DNA of 64,000 nt from Veillonella sp. Its GTDB lineage: Bacteria > Bacillota > Negativicutes > Veillonellales > Veillonellaceae. The DNA is taken from assembly GCF_018364065.1 (NCBI RefSeq), contig NZ_JAGZMO010000003.1, forward strand, positions 186,001 through 250,000, in the 5' to 3' direction. Made by a program: the position numbers and the translations under genes. Each line of letters opens with the position of its first letter. The stretch's first letter is position 1. The notes below the pieces were generated by a model, which was given only the letters and a program-made list of their open reading frames with translations, made no database searches and was not told the DNA's origin. Below, in pieces: positions 25,767-35,405 of the stretch.

Positions 25767-28700
25767 ATGGGTGCAAAGAGTAGCAATGCCAAGAAAGAGG
25801 TATTGAATTATTTTGTTGGCCTTGATATTGGAACAAATTCTGTAGGTTGGGCCGTGACGAATAAGGACTATGAAGTACTGCGCTCAAAAGGGAAAAGAAT
25901 GTGGGGAAGTCGCTTATTTGCAGAAGGAAAAACAGCGGAAGTAAGACGGACAAACCGTTCGTGGCGCCGCCGTTTAGATCGTCGCCATGACCGTTTGGCT
26001 ATTTTGGAAGAGTTATTTGCTGCAGAAATTGCTAAAGTAGATCCATCATTTTATCAACGACTACATGAAAGTCAATACAAGAAAGAACATAAGAGTACAG
26101 CGGGCAAATATTTCTTGTTTAATGGTCGCAGTTATACGGACAAAGACTATTATAAGGATTATCCAACTATATTCCATCTGCGTAAAGAGTTGATGGAATC
26201 AGAACCTAACGATATTCGACTCTTATTTTTGGCGGTACACCATATTATTAAATATCGTGGTAACTTCTTATATGAAGGGGAAGCCTTAAAAACGTCGGGT
26301 GGTGTGGAAGACATATTAACAAAAGCACTGTCTTGTTCAGAGTTTAGTGCACTTAGGGCCGCTTTTGAGAATGTTGATTTTGTTTCTATATTAATCTCCC
26401 AAGGTCATACGCGGAGCGACTTGGCTAAAGCAGCTGTAAGTGCTATAGAGAATAAGGATTATAAAAAGCAGGCGAAAGCTTTTGCATCACTGGTATTAGG
26501 TCTAAAGGTTACATTAGCTGATTTATTTAATGAGCCTGAATATAAAGAACTGGATGAAAGTGTAAAAAGCATCACTTTCAAAGGTAAAGAATATTGGGAA
26601 GAACGGGAAAACTATGAACCGGTCTTAGGTGAAAGTATTTTTGCCTTGGATGGGTGCAAAACCTTATATGATGCATTGATTCTAACGAGTATTAAGCCGG
26701 ATGGGAAATTTTTATCAGAAGCGAAAGTTGATGCGTTTGAAACTCACAAAGAACATTTAACGTTATTAAAGTCTGCTTTGAAACCTTATAAAGAAGTTTG
26801 TGCTCATGTTTTAAAAGAAGATAAAGATAAGCTCAATAATTATGTGGCTTACATTGGGAAGAGTAAGGCCGGCAAAAGTTGCGAACGCGATGAATTTTAT
26901 AAATTTTTAAAGGGCGCCATTGAAGGCCTTCCGGCTGATGGCCAGGATCAAGACAAACGGGCAGAAATTCTTCGCTTGATGGAATTGGATGCATTCTTGC
27001 CTTTACTTCGTGTACGAGATAATGGAGTTATTCCTTACCAAATGCACCAAGAAGAATTGGAAAAAATGTTAGAAAATGCAGGTAAGAAATATGCATTTTT
27101 AAGTGAAAAAGATGACAGTGGATTTACAGTGGCAGAGAAAATAGTAAAATTGTTGACATTCCGTGTGCCTTATTATGTAGGCCCTTTAAACCCGGCTCAT
27201 AAAGGTAAAAAGGAAGGCTTTGCCTGGGTAGTTCGTAAAGAAGCGGGTAAGGTATATCCTTGGAATTTTGAAGAAAAAGTCGATATTAGTGCCACCGCTG
27301 CTGCATTTATTGAAAATCTGACTAATAAATGCACGTATTTAATCGGTGAAGATGTGTTGCCTCGCTATTCGTTAGCTTATTCTCGCTTTGTATTATTAAA
27401 CGAAGTGAATAATTTGCGCTATAATGGTAAACCATTCCCTTATGATATTAAACAACGATTTATTAGAGAATGCTTTGAACAATCCAATAGAAAGATGACG
27501 GAAGGCCGTATTAAAGATTTTTTAAAACGCACCGGAACAACTGATGGTAAAGGCGTTTTGACCGGTATTGATATTGACATCAAGAGTAATCTTTACTCCT
27601 ATCGAGATATGGTTCGAATTTTAGGCGAAGACTTTGATCATCAAATGGCAGAATCGATTATTCGATACATCACACTATTTGGTGAAGAAAAGAAAATTTT
27701 AAAGAGTACCTTAGAACGTGAATTTGGCGATGCTTTGACGAAAGAACAGCGAGATAAGTTAGTCAATTTAAAATACCGCGAATGGGGCCGGTTATCTGAA
27801 ACCTTCTTGAAGAAAATCATAGGCGTTGCCGGTGATGGTCCGAAATGTAGCATTTTAGAGTGCATGGAACAAAATCCATTAACATTAATGGAAGTGCTGA
27901 GTTCCCATAATACATACTTAGTACAAGTTGAGGCTTTCAATGAAGCACGGACGAAACCGGTGGAAGGATTGGATTATGAATTAGTAGATGAACTATACGT
28001 ATCGCCAGCGGTTAAGCGGTCCGTATGGCAAACCTTGCGTGTATTGGATGAAATTGCCGAACTGCGTGGCGGCGTACCTAATAAAATCTTCGTCGAAGTG
28101 GCACGGACGAATCAGGCTGATAAAAAACGTACGACCGCTCGTAAAGATCGATTGCTACAGCTATATAAAGATATAAAGAACAATGAGAAGGATTGGAAAG
28201 CTGAAATTAGAGCTCGTGGCGTTGGTGAATTCCAATCTAAAAAATTATACCTCTATTACACCCAAATGGGACGTTGTATGTATTCAGAAAATAAAATTAT
28301 TTTTGATGAGTTATTCACGGATAAATATGATATTGACCATATTTACCCACGTAGTGTAACGAAAGATGATAGTTGGGATAATTTAGTATTAGCCTTAAGA
28401 ACAGAAAACAGTAAAAAAACAGATAAATACCCGGTGAATTCGGATATACAGGAAAAGAGAGCTAGTTTTTGGAAGTTTTTAGTGGACTCGAAACTGATCA
28501 GTCAAAGAAAATATGAGCGACTTATTCGTACGACCGAGTTGACGGATGATGAATTGGCAGATTTTGTGAATCGGCAGTTGGTAGAGACAAATCAGTCGGT
28601 TAAAGCAGTAACTACTTTATTGAAACGACTATATCCGGATAGTACAATTTGCTATGTAAAAGCAGAGAACGTATCTGCTTTCCGACAGAAGATGGATTTT

Positions 28701-29891
28701 GTTAAATTACGCAGTCTGAACTCTCACCATCATGCAAAAGATGCGTATTTGAACGTAGTTGTTGGTAATGTATACCATGAAAAGTTCACTAATAATCCGC
28801 GGAATTATATTAAGCAAGCGCGAAAACTTATGAAGGCGCAAGAACAAGAGGCGTTCAATAAGCAAGATGCTAAAAATAAAAAACAGCAGGATAATAATAG
28901 AAAACGCCCATATAACCTAGTCAAAATGTTTGATTATCCGTTGAAAGTTAGTGGCCGTGAAATTTGGAATCCTGATGTGAGTATTCCTGTCGTAGAAAAA
29001 ATGATGGCCAATAATGACGTGCAGGTTACTAAGAAAGTGATTGAGCAAAAAGGTGGGCTTTATGATGCAACTGTGTATAAAGCAAATGTTGCTAAAGACG
29101 AAGGATATGCACCGCTGAAAACGAAGAATCCCGTATTAAGTGATGTGACACAATATGGTGGATTTACTAAAATAACAAATGCTTATTATAGTATCTTTAA
29201 GTTGATTAAGAAAAATGGAAAAGATTTTGATATACAAATTGTGGCAATTCCATTACTCAAGGTCAGTCAATTTAAAGAAGATGATGATTATACGGATTAT
29301 ATGTTATCTATTCTAGATAAAAATAAGTACAATTCAGCTCAATTACTCTATAAAAAACTATGCATTGGATCATTGGTTAGAATTAATGGATTCTTATACT
29401 ATGTAGGTGGGAAGACAGGCAATCAAATTTGTTTAGATTCAGCAGTTGATGTGCTATTAGAAAAAGACATTATACGTAAAATTAAACAAATAGAAACATA
29501 TTTATCTCGTCATAATGAGAACAATAAGTATTTGCCAAATCCAGATTATGTGAATGTGGTATTTAATGAAGAGATATACGGGAAACTGGTGCAAAAAATG
29601 CAGAACCCTAGATTCATGAAAATGAAGTTGAATCGAGGAGCGGAATTTAGAACAGAACAGGTGATTGATAATTTTAAGAAGTTAGATATTACAGGTCAAT
29701 GTAATTTACTTTTGGAAATGTTGAATTTGTTGACTAATCAGAAAACTACTTTTGATATTAGTTCTGTAGGATTGACGGCATCTAGATGTAAGTTAGGTAT
29801 GAAACTGACCAACTTAAGCGAATTTGTTATTATTAATAAGTCAATTACAGGTTTGTATCAACAGGAACATGTAATTATTTCAAAAAAGTAA
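25767..29891 (+). CDS. cas9: CRISPR-associated endonuclease Cas9 (type II)
   Basis: RNA-guided double-strand DNA nuclease. 1374 residues from ATG 25767, chosen for AAGGAGG seven bases upstream; an in-frame ATG at 25710 lacks an SD. Seen: RuvC-I with Asp20 (VGLDIGTNSVGWAV), Arg-rich bridge helix (RRTNRSWRRRLDRRHDRL), long helical recognition lobe, RuvC-II with Glu777 (IFVEVART), HNH with Asp857-His858 (YDIDHIYP) and the downstream Asn of SWDNLVL, RuvC-III with His989 and Asp992 (HHHAKDAYLN), then the PAM-interacting C-terminus. All catalytic residues are present. Length and duplex form are II-A-like, whereas the gene set cas9-cas1-cas2 without csn2 or cas4 is II-C-like. PAM cannot be inferred. 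Confidence 0.97.
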   Translation: MGAKSSNAKKEVLNYFVGLDIGTNSVGWAVTNKDYEVLRSKGKRMWGSRLFAEGKTAEVRRTNRSWRRRLDRRHDRLAILEELFAAEIAKVDPSFYQRLHESQYKKEHKSTAGKYFLFNGRSYTDKDYYKDYPTIFHLRKELMESEPNDIRLLFLAVHHIIKYRGNFLYEGEALKTSGGVEDILTKALSCSEFSALRAAFENVDFVSILISQGHTRSDLAKAAVSAIENKDYKKQAKAFASLVLGLKVTLADLFNEPEYKELDESVKSITFKGKEYWEERENYEPVLGESIFALDGCKTLYDALILTSIKPDGKFLSEAKVDAFETHKEHLTLLKSALKPYKEVCAHVLKEDKDKLNNYVAYIGKSKAGKSCERDEFYKFLKGAIEGLPADGQDQDKRAEILRLMELDAFLPLLRVRDNGVIPYQMHQEELEKMLENAGKKYAFLSEKDDSGFTVAEKIVKLLTFRVPYYVGPLNPAHKGKKEGFAWVVRKEAGKVYPWNFEEKVDISATAAAFIENLTNKCTYLIGEDVLPRYSLAYSRFVLLNEVNNLRYNGKPFPYDIKQRFIRECFEQSNRKMTEGRIKDFLKRTGTTDGKGVLTGIDIDIKSNLYSYRDMVRILGEDFDHQMAESIIRYITLFGEEKKILKSTLEREFGDALTKEQRDKLVNLKYREWGRLSETFLKKIIGVAGDGPKCSILECMEQNPLTLMEVLSSHNTYLVQVEAFNEARTKPVEGLDYELVDELYVSPAVKRSVWQTLRVLDEIAELRGGVPNKIFVEVARTNQADKKRTTARKDRLLQLYKDIKNNEKDWKAEIRARGVGEFQSKKLYLYYTQMGRCMYSENKIIFDELFTDKYDIDHIYPRSVTKDDSWDNLVLALRTENSKKTDKYPVNSDIQEKRASFWKFLVDSKLISQRKYERLIRTTELTDDELADFVNRQLVETNQSVKAVTTLLKRLYPDSTICYVKAENVSAFRQKMDFVKLRSLNSHHHAKDAYLNVVVGNVYHEKFTNNPRNYIKQARKLMKAQEQEAFNKQDAKNKKQQDNNRKRPYNLVKMFDYPLKVSGREIWNPDVSIPVVEKMMANNDVQVTKKVIEQKGGLYDATVYKANVAKDEGYAPLKTKNPVLSDVTQYGGFTKITNAYYSIFKLIKKNGKDFDIQIVAIPLLKVSQFKEDDDYTDYMLSILDKNKYNSAQLLYKKLCIGSLVRINGFLYYVGGKTGNQICLDSAVDVLLEKDIIRKIKQIETYLSRHNENNKYLPNPDYVNVVFNEEIYGKLVQKMQNPRFMKMKLNRGAEFRTEQVIDNFKKLDITGQCNLLLEMLNLLTNQKTTFDISSVGLTASRCKLGMKLTNLSEFVIINKSITGLYQQEHVIISKK

Positions 29892-29913
29892 GGGCAAATA
29901 AGGAGCTGATCAC

Positions 29914-30789
29914 ATGGGGTGGCGTGTGGTAGTGGTAGATAGTAGGGCGAAGCTTGATTTCAAAATGAATTATATGTTTGTTCGCAAAGATGTGGGGAGT
30001 GAACGCATATATATTGATGAAATCCAAGTGTTAGTAATAGCATCGACGGCGGTTAGCTTAACCGCCGCTTTGCTTAATCAATTAATCAAGGCAAAGGTGA
30101 AAATAATTTTCTGCGATGAAAAATATAATCCGGCCAGTGAGTTGGTCGCGTTGTATGGCAGTCATAATACGAGTAAGCGATGTCGAGAACAAATTGCTTG
30201 GAAGGAAGAAATAAAACAAGCTGTTTGGACTGTGCTCGTGCAAGAAAAAATCCATAATCAGGCGAGACTTTTAAAGTCCTTGAATAAACCGGAGTATAAA
30301 CTATTGGATTCCTATGCAGCCGAAGTGGCTTTTAATGATGACTCACAACGTGAAGGACATGCGGCTAAAGTTTATTTTAATTCTCTATTTGGCAAATTAT
30401 TTTATAGAGATGATGATAATAATATTAATGCTGCGCTAGATTATGGCTATTCAATCTTGCTTTCGGCGATTAATAGGGAAATTGTATCTATGGGCTATTT
30501 GACACAGTTGGGGATAAGTCATTGCAATCAATTTAATCCGTTTAATTTGAGTAGCGACGTAATTGAGCCTCTGAGAGGTATTGTTGATAAATATGTAATT
30601 GGCATTAATCATGCAAATTTTACTAAAAATCAGCGGTATGACTTGATTAATCTTTTAAATGCGGAAGTAATGATTGACGGGACAAAGCAATACTTGAGTG
30701 GGGCTATAAAAATATACTGTCAAAGCATTTTTGATGCCTTGAAAGAAAATGATGTGGGATTAATAAGGTTAGTGGAGTATGAGTTATAG
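29914..30789 (+). CDS. cas1: CRISPR integrase Cas1 (type II)
   Basis: 291 residues, AAGGAG before ATG 29914. Catalytic subunit of the spacer-integration complex. Seen: N-terminal beta domain opening MGWRVVVVDSRAKLDF, STAVSLTAALLNQL, and the metal ligands Glu147 (QREGHAAKVYF), His203 (GISHCNQFNPFNL) and Glu218 (SSDVIEPLRGIVD). It is full length for a type II Cas1. Its last 11 bases overlap the cas2 start. The enzyme looks intact, but its obligate partner Cas2 is frameshifted. Confidence 0.95.
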   Translation: MGWRVVVVDSRAKLDFKMNYMFVRKDVGSERIYIDEIQVLVIASTAVSLTAALLNQLIKAKVKIIFCDEKYNPASELVALYGSHNTSKRCREQIAWKEEIKQAVWTVLVQEKIHNQARLLKSLNKPEYKLLDSYAAEVAFNDDSQREGHAAKVYFNSLFGKLFYRDDDNNINAALDYGYSILLSAINREIVSMGYLTQLGISHCNQFNPFNLSSDVIEPLRGIVDKYVIGINHANFTKNQRYDLINLLNAEVMIDGTKQYLSGAIKIYCQSIFDALKENDVGLIRLVEYEL

Positions 30790-31098
30790 ATTTATGCGAG
30801 TACTAATTATGTTTGATTTACCGGTAGAGACGGCTGCGGATAGAAAAGCGTACCGAGCGTTTAGAAAATTTTTGCTGGCAACAGGTTTTTATATGATGCA
30901 AGAATCGATTTATGCGAAACTGGTACTTAATCAAACGGAAGCAAATAAGATTATGGCTATGTACGGTGGCAAAAGCCACCGGATGGATTAGTTCAAATGC
31001 TGACAATTACGGAAAAACAATTTTCGAAGATGGAGACTTTGGTTGGGGAAGTAAAAACTGAAGTTGTAAATACTACAGATCGGTTGTTGATACTATGA
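30779..31098 (+). pseudogene. cas2: cas2 with a one-base frameshift
   Basis: Structural partner of Cas1 in spacer acquisition. The first 60 codons are a normal type II Cas2 (MSYRFMRVLIMFDLPVETAA ... SIYAKLVLNQTEANKIMAM). From about 30961 the frame runs into ten unrelated residues and a TAG at 30989. The remaining Cas2 lies in another frame from 30961 to TGA 31096-31098 (VRWQKPPDGLVQMLTITEKQ ... TTDRLLIL), and the two parts join without gap or overlap if one base, probably a G next to 30961, is restored; the LTITEKQF block is the conserved end of type II Cas2. The truncated 70-residue product lacks the C-terminal strand used for dimer and Cas1 contacts, so it is probably inactive. Confidence 0.88.
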
Positions 31099-31104
31099 AG
31101 TTAA

Positions 31105-32261
31105 GTTTGAGAGTAGTGTGATACTAGTGTGGTCTAAAACTATACAAAGTTGCGTCAAAGTAACAGCGTAGTTTGAGAGTAGTGTGATACTAGTGTGGTC
31201 TAAAACACGCCTCATAAAATAGCAGCCCTTACCCCCGTTTGAGAGTAGTGCAATACTAGTGTGGTCTAAAACGAGTTCTTCCCATAGGTCTGCCCCATTG
31301 ATGTTTGAGAGTAGTGCAATACTAGTGTGGTCTAAAACTTAAATGCAGCCATACCAACCTGTGCCCCTGTTTGAGAGTAGTGCAATACTAGTGTAGTCTA
31401 AAACATATATAGGAATAAAAGACCTCCTTCACTAGTTTGAGAGTAGTGTAATATTAGTGCGGTCTAAAGCGAGAGTGCTGCCATGCAGCACATTGCGAGC
31501 GTTTGAGAGTAGTGCAATACTAGTGCGGTCTAAAACTGCATGGACAGTTCAGGATGCGCAAGTGATGTTTGAGAGTAGTGCAATACTAGTGTGGTCTAAA
31601 ACCTCCATGCTGGGAATGAGCAATGTTAGGGTGTTTGAGAGTAGTGCAATACTAGTGTGGTCTAAAACTGATAGTACAATGACTAGTGCTATACGGCGGT
31701 TTGAGAATAGTGTGATACTAGTGTGGTCTAAAACGTAAGCGGTAAAACTTTTGTCGTATCCGCTGTTTGAGAGTAGTGTAATACTAGTGTGGTCTAAAGT
31801 GTGAACTTAATAAAAACCGTAGTCAGCGTAGTTTGAGCGTAGTGTAATACTAGTGTGGCCTTAAGTCTCACTCTTTAAACAACGCCACCTTTGCTTATTT
31901 GAGAGTAGTGCAATACTAATGTGGCCTAAGTTTACCAAACGTAAAGGTAGCCGTTAGAGGGTGTTTGAGAGTAGCGTAATATTAGTGTAGTCTAAAAATA
32001 AAACATTCTAAATCATCCTAAAACCTCTATAGGGGCGATTTGAGAGTAGTGTAATACTAGTGTGGTGTAAACCCAAAATCAAGATTTTCACTCTTATCTG
32101 TTTGGGAGTAGTGTAATACTAATATACTCTAAACTTCATCACGGGGGAGAAATGTGTAAATGGTTTGATAGTAGTATTTACTAGTGTGGTCTGAATTTTC
32201 TCTCTAAAAAAGCTGCATATTGATGAGTTTGAGTGTATTGTAAAATTTTATGGTTTAAATG
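31105..32261 (+). CRISPR. Type II CRISPR array, 18 repeats, decaying distally
   Basis: 36-base repeats beginning GTTTGAGAGTAGTG and ending GTGTGGTCTAAAAC, spaced by exactly 30-base spacers for repeats 1-14 (starts 31105, 31171, 31237 and every 66 to 31963). Repeats 1-5 and 7-10 are near-consensus; 6 and 11-14 carry several changes, mostly at the 3' end; 15-18 (32038, 32100, 32163, 32227) are strongly degenerate with spacer lengths of about 39, 26, 27 and 28. Variants GTGTGATAC and GTGCAATAC alternate among the good copies. The decayed end is next to DUF523, so the growing end should be by cas2, yet only six bases separate cas2 from repeat 1. Spacer 6 contains a GTGCTGC/GCAGCAC hairpin. Confidence 0.97.
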
Positions 32262-32280
32262 ATTCTATCAAGGTGATAGT

Positions 32281-32745
32281 ATGTGCATCCGTATTTTATG
32301 TAGCGCCTGCCTACTGGGCGAAAACTGCAAGTACAACGGCGGTAATAATTTCAACGAAATATTGGCGGAGTTTTTGCGTTCTCATAAGGGTGAGGTCCAG
32401 GTTGTGCCTGTCTGTCCGGAGGTAATGGGTGGTCTTCCCGTTCCTCGTGTGCCGGCTGAGATTGTTAACGGCAAGGTCATGACTAGAGATGGCGTGTCTG
32501 TGGATGCAGAGTTTCGCATCGGTGCTGAGCGAGCGTTACAGATTGCTAAGGCTGAGAAGGTTCACTTCGCCATTTTACAATCGCGCAGTCCGTCTTGTGG
32601 CTCGAAAGAGATTTATGACGGTACGTTTTCTAAGACTTTGATTCCCGGAAAGGGTGTATTTGCAGCAGTGTTGGCAGAAGCAGGTATTGTTTGTATCGAT
32701 GTTGATGAGATACAATCTATATCAGATTTGGAAAGACTTATATAG
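32281..32745 (+). CDS. DUF523 family protein
   Basis: 154 residues. Cys-rich conserved protein of unknown function; ATG 32281 sits 20 bases after the last decayed repeat and lacks a strong SD (AAGGTGATAGT). Seen: the DUF523 hallmarks SACLLGENCKYNGG near the N-terminus, VPVCPEVMGGLPVPR, and QSRSPSCGSKEIYDG. The three Cys motifs suggest metal or redox chemistry (inference). Housekeeping-type codon use resumes here, marking the right border of the CRISPR locus. Not part of the CRISPR system. Confidence 0.9.
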   Translation: MCIRILCSACLLGENCKYNGGNNFNEILAEFLRSHKGEVQVVPVCPEVMGGLPVPRVPAEIVNGKVMTRDGVSVDAEFRIGAERALQIAKAEKVHFAILQSRSPSCGSKEIYDGTFSKTLIPGKGVFAAVLAEAGIVCIDVDEIQSISDLERLI

Positions 32746-32778
32746 ACAAATTTAGACAAATTTAGATAATGTAGAGGT

Positions 32779-32804
32779 AGAGGCATATAGGTGTATATGC
32801 CTCT
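32779..32804. other. Perfect 11-bp stem-loop
   Basis: AGAGGCATATA (32779-32789) with TATATGCCTCT (32794-32804), four-base loop, no T-run. Possibly a weak terminator or transcript-stabilising hairpin between DUF523 and the AlkD-like gene. Confidence 0.55.
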
Positions 32805-32863
32805 ATATGCACCTAATATAGGGTTAACAATGTTATATTTCTTGCCAATAAAAGGAGGTTCCG

Positions 32864-33577
32864 ATGGATATGAATGTACGAGATTGGCTTTTTGAAAATC
32901 GTGATCCTGCGTATATTGAGTATCAGAGCAAGGTAACGCCTAATGTAAATAAAGAGACGTTTATTGGTGTGCGCACGCCCGTGTTGCGCCGCTTGGCGAA
33001 GCAGTTAATAAAAAAAGAGCCACAGGTTATGGCTCAATTTTTAAAAGACCTGCCACATACGTATTTTGAGGAGAATCAACTACATGCAGTGCTTTTGTCG
33101 GATATGAAGGATTTTGAAGCGGTTGTGGCAGAGGTAAATCGCTTTTTGCCTTACGTAGATAATTGGGGCACATGCGATACCTTGGTGCCTAAGATTTTTA
33201 ATGATCATCTGGCTGAATTGGAACCGCTGGCGTATGCATGGATTCAGTCGGATCAGCCATACACAATTCGCTTTGGCATTAGTATGTTCATGTCGTTTTT
33301 CTTGGGTCCTACGTTTAAAGTAGATCAGGCTGAGGCTATCGCGGCGCTTCGCAGTGATGAATATTATGTAAATATGATGATTGCCTGGTACTTTGCGACG
33401 GCTTTGGCATTTAATTACGAAGATGTGGTGCCGTTTTTGACGGAGAAGAAGCTGGATGTATGGACGCATAATAAGAGTATTCAGAAGGGCGTGGAAAGCC
33501 GCCGACTTACGGATGAGCAGAAGGTGTTTTTGAAGTCGCTTCGCTTGAAAGATAATAAAATCAGGGAAAAGAAATAA
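32864..33577 (+). CDS. AlkD-like DNA alkylation repair protein
   Basis: 237 residues, AAAGGAGG before ATG 32864. HEAT-like helical repeat DNA glycosylase family. Seen: FIGVRTPVLRRLAKQL, VDNWGTCDTL (Trp and Asp of the lesion pocket region), YYVNMMIAWYFATALA and THNKSIQKGVESRRLT, all AlkD-family blocks. Expected to excise cationic alkylated bases such as 7-methylguanine or 3-methyladenine without base flipping. Monocistronic or co-transcribed with DUF523; terminator follows. Confidence 0.88.
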   Translation: MDMNVRDWLFENRDPAYIEYQSKVTPNVNKETFIGVRTPVLRRLAKQLIKKEPQVMAQFLKDLPHTYFEENQLHAVLLSDMKDFEAVVAEVNRFLPYVDNWGTCDTLVPKIFNDHLAELEPLAYAWIQSDQPYTIRFGISMFMSFFLGPTFKVDQAEAIAALRSDEYYVNMMIAWYFATALAFNYEDVVPFLTEKKLDVWTHNKSIQKGVESRRLTDEQKVFLKSLRLKDNKIREKK

Positions 33578-33602
33578 GTTATAAAGTGAATAAAGACAAA
33601 CA

Positions 33603-33644
33603 AAAACCTGCTACCGGGGGGAACCAAGGTAGCAGGTTTTGTTT
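33603..33644. terminator. Bidirectional terminator
   Basis: AAAACCTGCTACC (33603-33615) pairs with GGTAGCAGGTTTT (33628-33640), followed by GTTTT and preceded by CAAAAA, so it can end transcripts from either side (AlkD-like gene on plus, lctP on minus). Confidence 0.9.
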
Positions 33645-33785
33645 TACATACTATTTAAGGTTTTAATCATTTGAACTTTAACACTTAAATCCTTTGAGAA
33701 TTCATCATTCAATCAAGATTTAAGTGTCAGTCATTTCATCGCTCAACAACTTATTTTCGAGGATGTCCTTGCTTGAGGAAATCGG

Positions 33786-35405
33786 TTATTTGCCGAGTAA
33801 TCCAAGAACTACATGGATGAAGTTGATGCCGAAGTAGGAGATTAATCCGTCAGCAATGATGAAGATGATGAAGTATTTAAGAACGGAAACCATGATTACG
33901 TTAGCTTTAATGCTTTCGCGTAATTCGTTAGCTTCGGAATCGCCCACTTTGTTGCTTTCGATGAATGCATCAAGAGCAGGAGCAACGGCGCCGATGGCGA
34001 TAGCGATACTTTGAGGGGAGAACATTTTCCCGATACCGGCCGCACCGGAGTTAATGCCGGCTAACCAAAGTGGTAATTCTGTAAATGCAGGGTTCAAGTC
34101 GTGTGCTGCAGCTAACTGCAATGGTCCGAACAATACGTTCGCATTTGTACCGGAACCGGTAATGAATGCGCCTAACGCACCAACTAATGGAGCGAAAGCC
34201 GGATAGAATTCACCGGTAACAGATACTAAGGATCTGGCGATGTCGGAAGTTAAGCCTGCGTAAGTCATCAACTTAGCAGTAACAACAACGGAGATGATCG
34301 TAATATACGTAAATTTCAGATTTACCATTGTCTTTTTCAAAACGCCGAGCATTTCACCAAAACCGGCTTTTTGAATGGAGCCGCCAATGAAGGCTGCCAA
34401 GAAGATCATGATACCAGGTGTCGCAATCCATACGAAGGTATATGGTTTTGCACCTTCACCAGTATAAATAGGCACGGATGTTTTAATAGATGCCAATGGA
34501 CCGTTAATGGCAGGAACCAATTTGGAAGTTAAGATCAAGAATACAACGATTAATAAGAATGGAATAGCTGCTGTTAGAGCTTGTGATGTAGTAATCTTTT
34601 CAGTTGTTGTTTCAACTTTATATTCAGGATCATTAGTTGGTAAGTATTTTGCACCGAGGATGATCACACCCATGATAATGATGGAAGGCACCATTACGGA
34701 TAATTCAGGACCGGCTGACATGTTGATGATCAACTCAGGAATTGCTAAGGCAAGGCCTGCCAGCAAGGTGATTGTGAAAACGCCTTTTAATGCTTTGAAA
34801 CCGCCGCCGATAATACCAACAACGAAGAATGGAGCAACCACATTAAGAATAAATAATTGTGCAGAAATAAATGTACCTAAATGAACAGGATCAAGGCCGG
34901 TAAGTGTGGCCAAGGTTGTAGTCGGAATCGCGATGGAACCGAATGTAGTTGGTACGGAGTTAGCTACTAAACAGGCTAAAATGGATTTTAGCGGGTTGAA
35001 GCCTACTGCCACCATCATAGCTGCAGGGATCGCAACGGCTGTACCGAAGCCGGCCATACCTTCCATGAAGGCACCGAAGCCCCAAGCTAATAAAAGACCA
35101 AGGATACGCATATCGGAAGTAACAGATGATAGCATCATTTTAATCGTATCCATAGCTTTGGTGTGTACCACCAGGTTGTACGTAAAAATTGCGGCCGTAA
35201 TAACTAAGAGAATCGGCCAGATGGCGAGTGCTACGCCTTCCAAAGCACCTGTAAACATAATGCTTGGAGATTTGTCAAAGTGGGTAATGGCGATTATGTA
35301 TGTAACAATCGCTGCTAGACCGCAGGCTTTCCAAGCTGGCACTTTGAGAATGGCCAGTGCTACAATGAGCCATAAGAGCGGTATCAATGCAAAGAGAGTA
35401 GTCAT
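33786..35405 (-). CDS. lctP: L-lactate permease, LctP family
   Basis: 539-residue inner-membrane proton/lactate symporter. Seen: about 12-14 hydrophobic segments, N-terminus FALIPLLWLIVALAIL, the family block WGFGAFMEGMAGFGTAVAIPAAMM, NSVPTTFGSIAIPTTTL, and the C-terminal ITGSGTNANVLFGPLQ and KMFSPQSIAIA segments. Lactate import fits a lactate-fermenting anaerobe, which is part of why I suggest Negativicutes. SD AAAGGATG before the ATG at 35405. Single gene with its own long upstream region; no lactate dehydrogenase is adjacent. Confidence 0.96.
   Translation of the reverse strand: MTTLFALIPLLWLIVALAILKVPAWKACGLAAIVTYIIAITHFDKSPSIMFTGALEGVALAIWPILLVITAAIFTYNLVVHTKAMDTIKMMLSSVTSDMRILGLLLAWGFGAFMEGMAGFGTAVAIPAAMMVAVGFNPLKSILACLVANSVPTTFGSIAIPTTTLATLTGLDPVHLGTFISAQLFILNVVAPFFVVGIIGGGFKALKGVFTITLLAGLALAIPELIINMSAGPELSVMVPSIIIMGVIILGAKYLPTNDPEYKVETTTEKITTSQALTAAIPFLLIVVFLILTSKLVPAINGPLASIKTSVPIYTGEGAKPYTFVWIATPGIMIFLAAFIGGSIQKAGFGEMLGVLKKTMVNLKFTYITIISVVVTAKLMTYAGLTSDIARSLVSVTGEFYPAFAPLVGALGAFITGSGTNANVLFGPLQLAAAHDLNPAFTELPLWLAGINSGAAGIGKMFSPQSIAIAIGAVAPALDAFIESNKVGDSEANELRESIKANVIMVSVLKYFIIFIIADGLISYFGINFIHVVLGLLGK

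Noticed and set aside
31457..31738. 93-codon open frame inside the CRISPR array
   Set aside because: It reads through repeats and spacers and simply translates the repeat unit (FESSAILVWSKT) several times; an artefact of the array.
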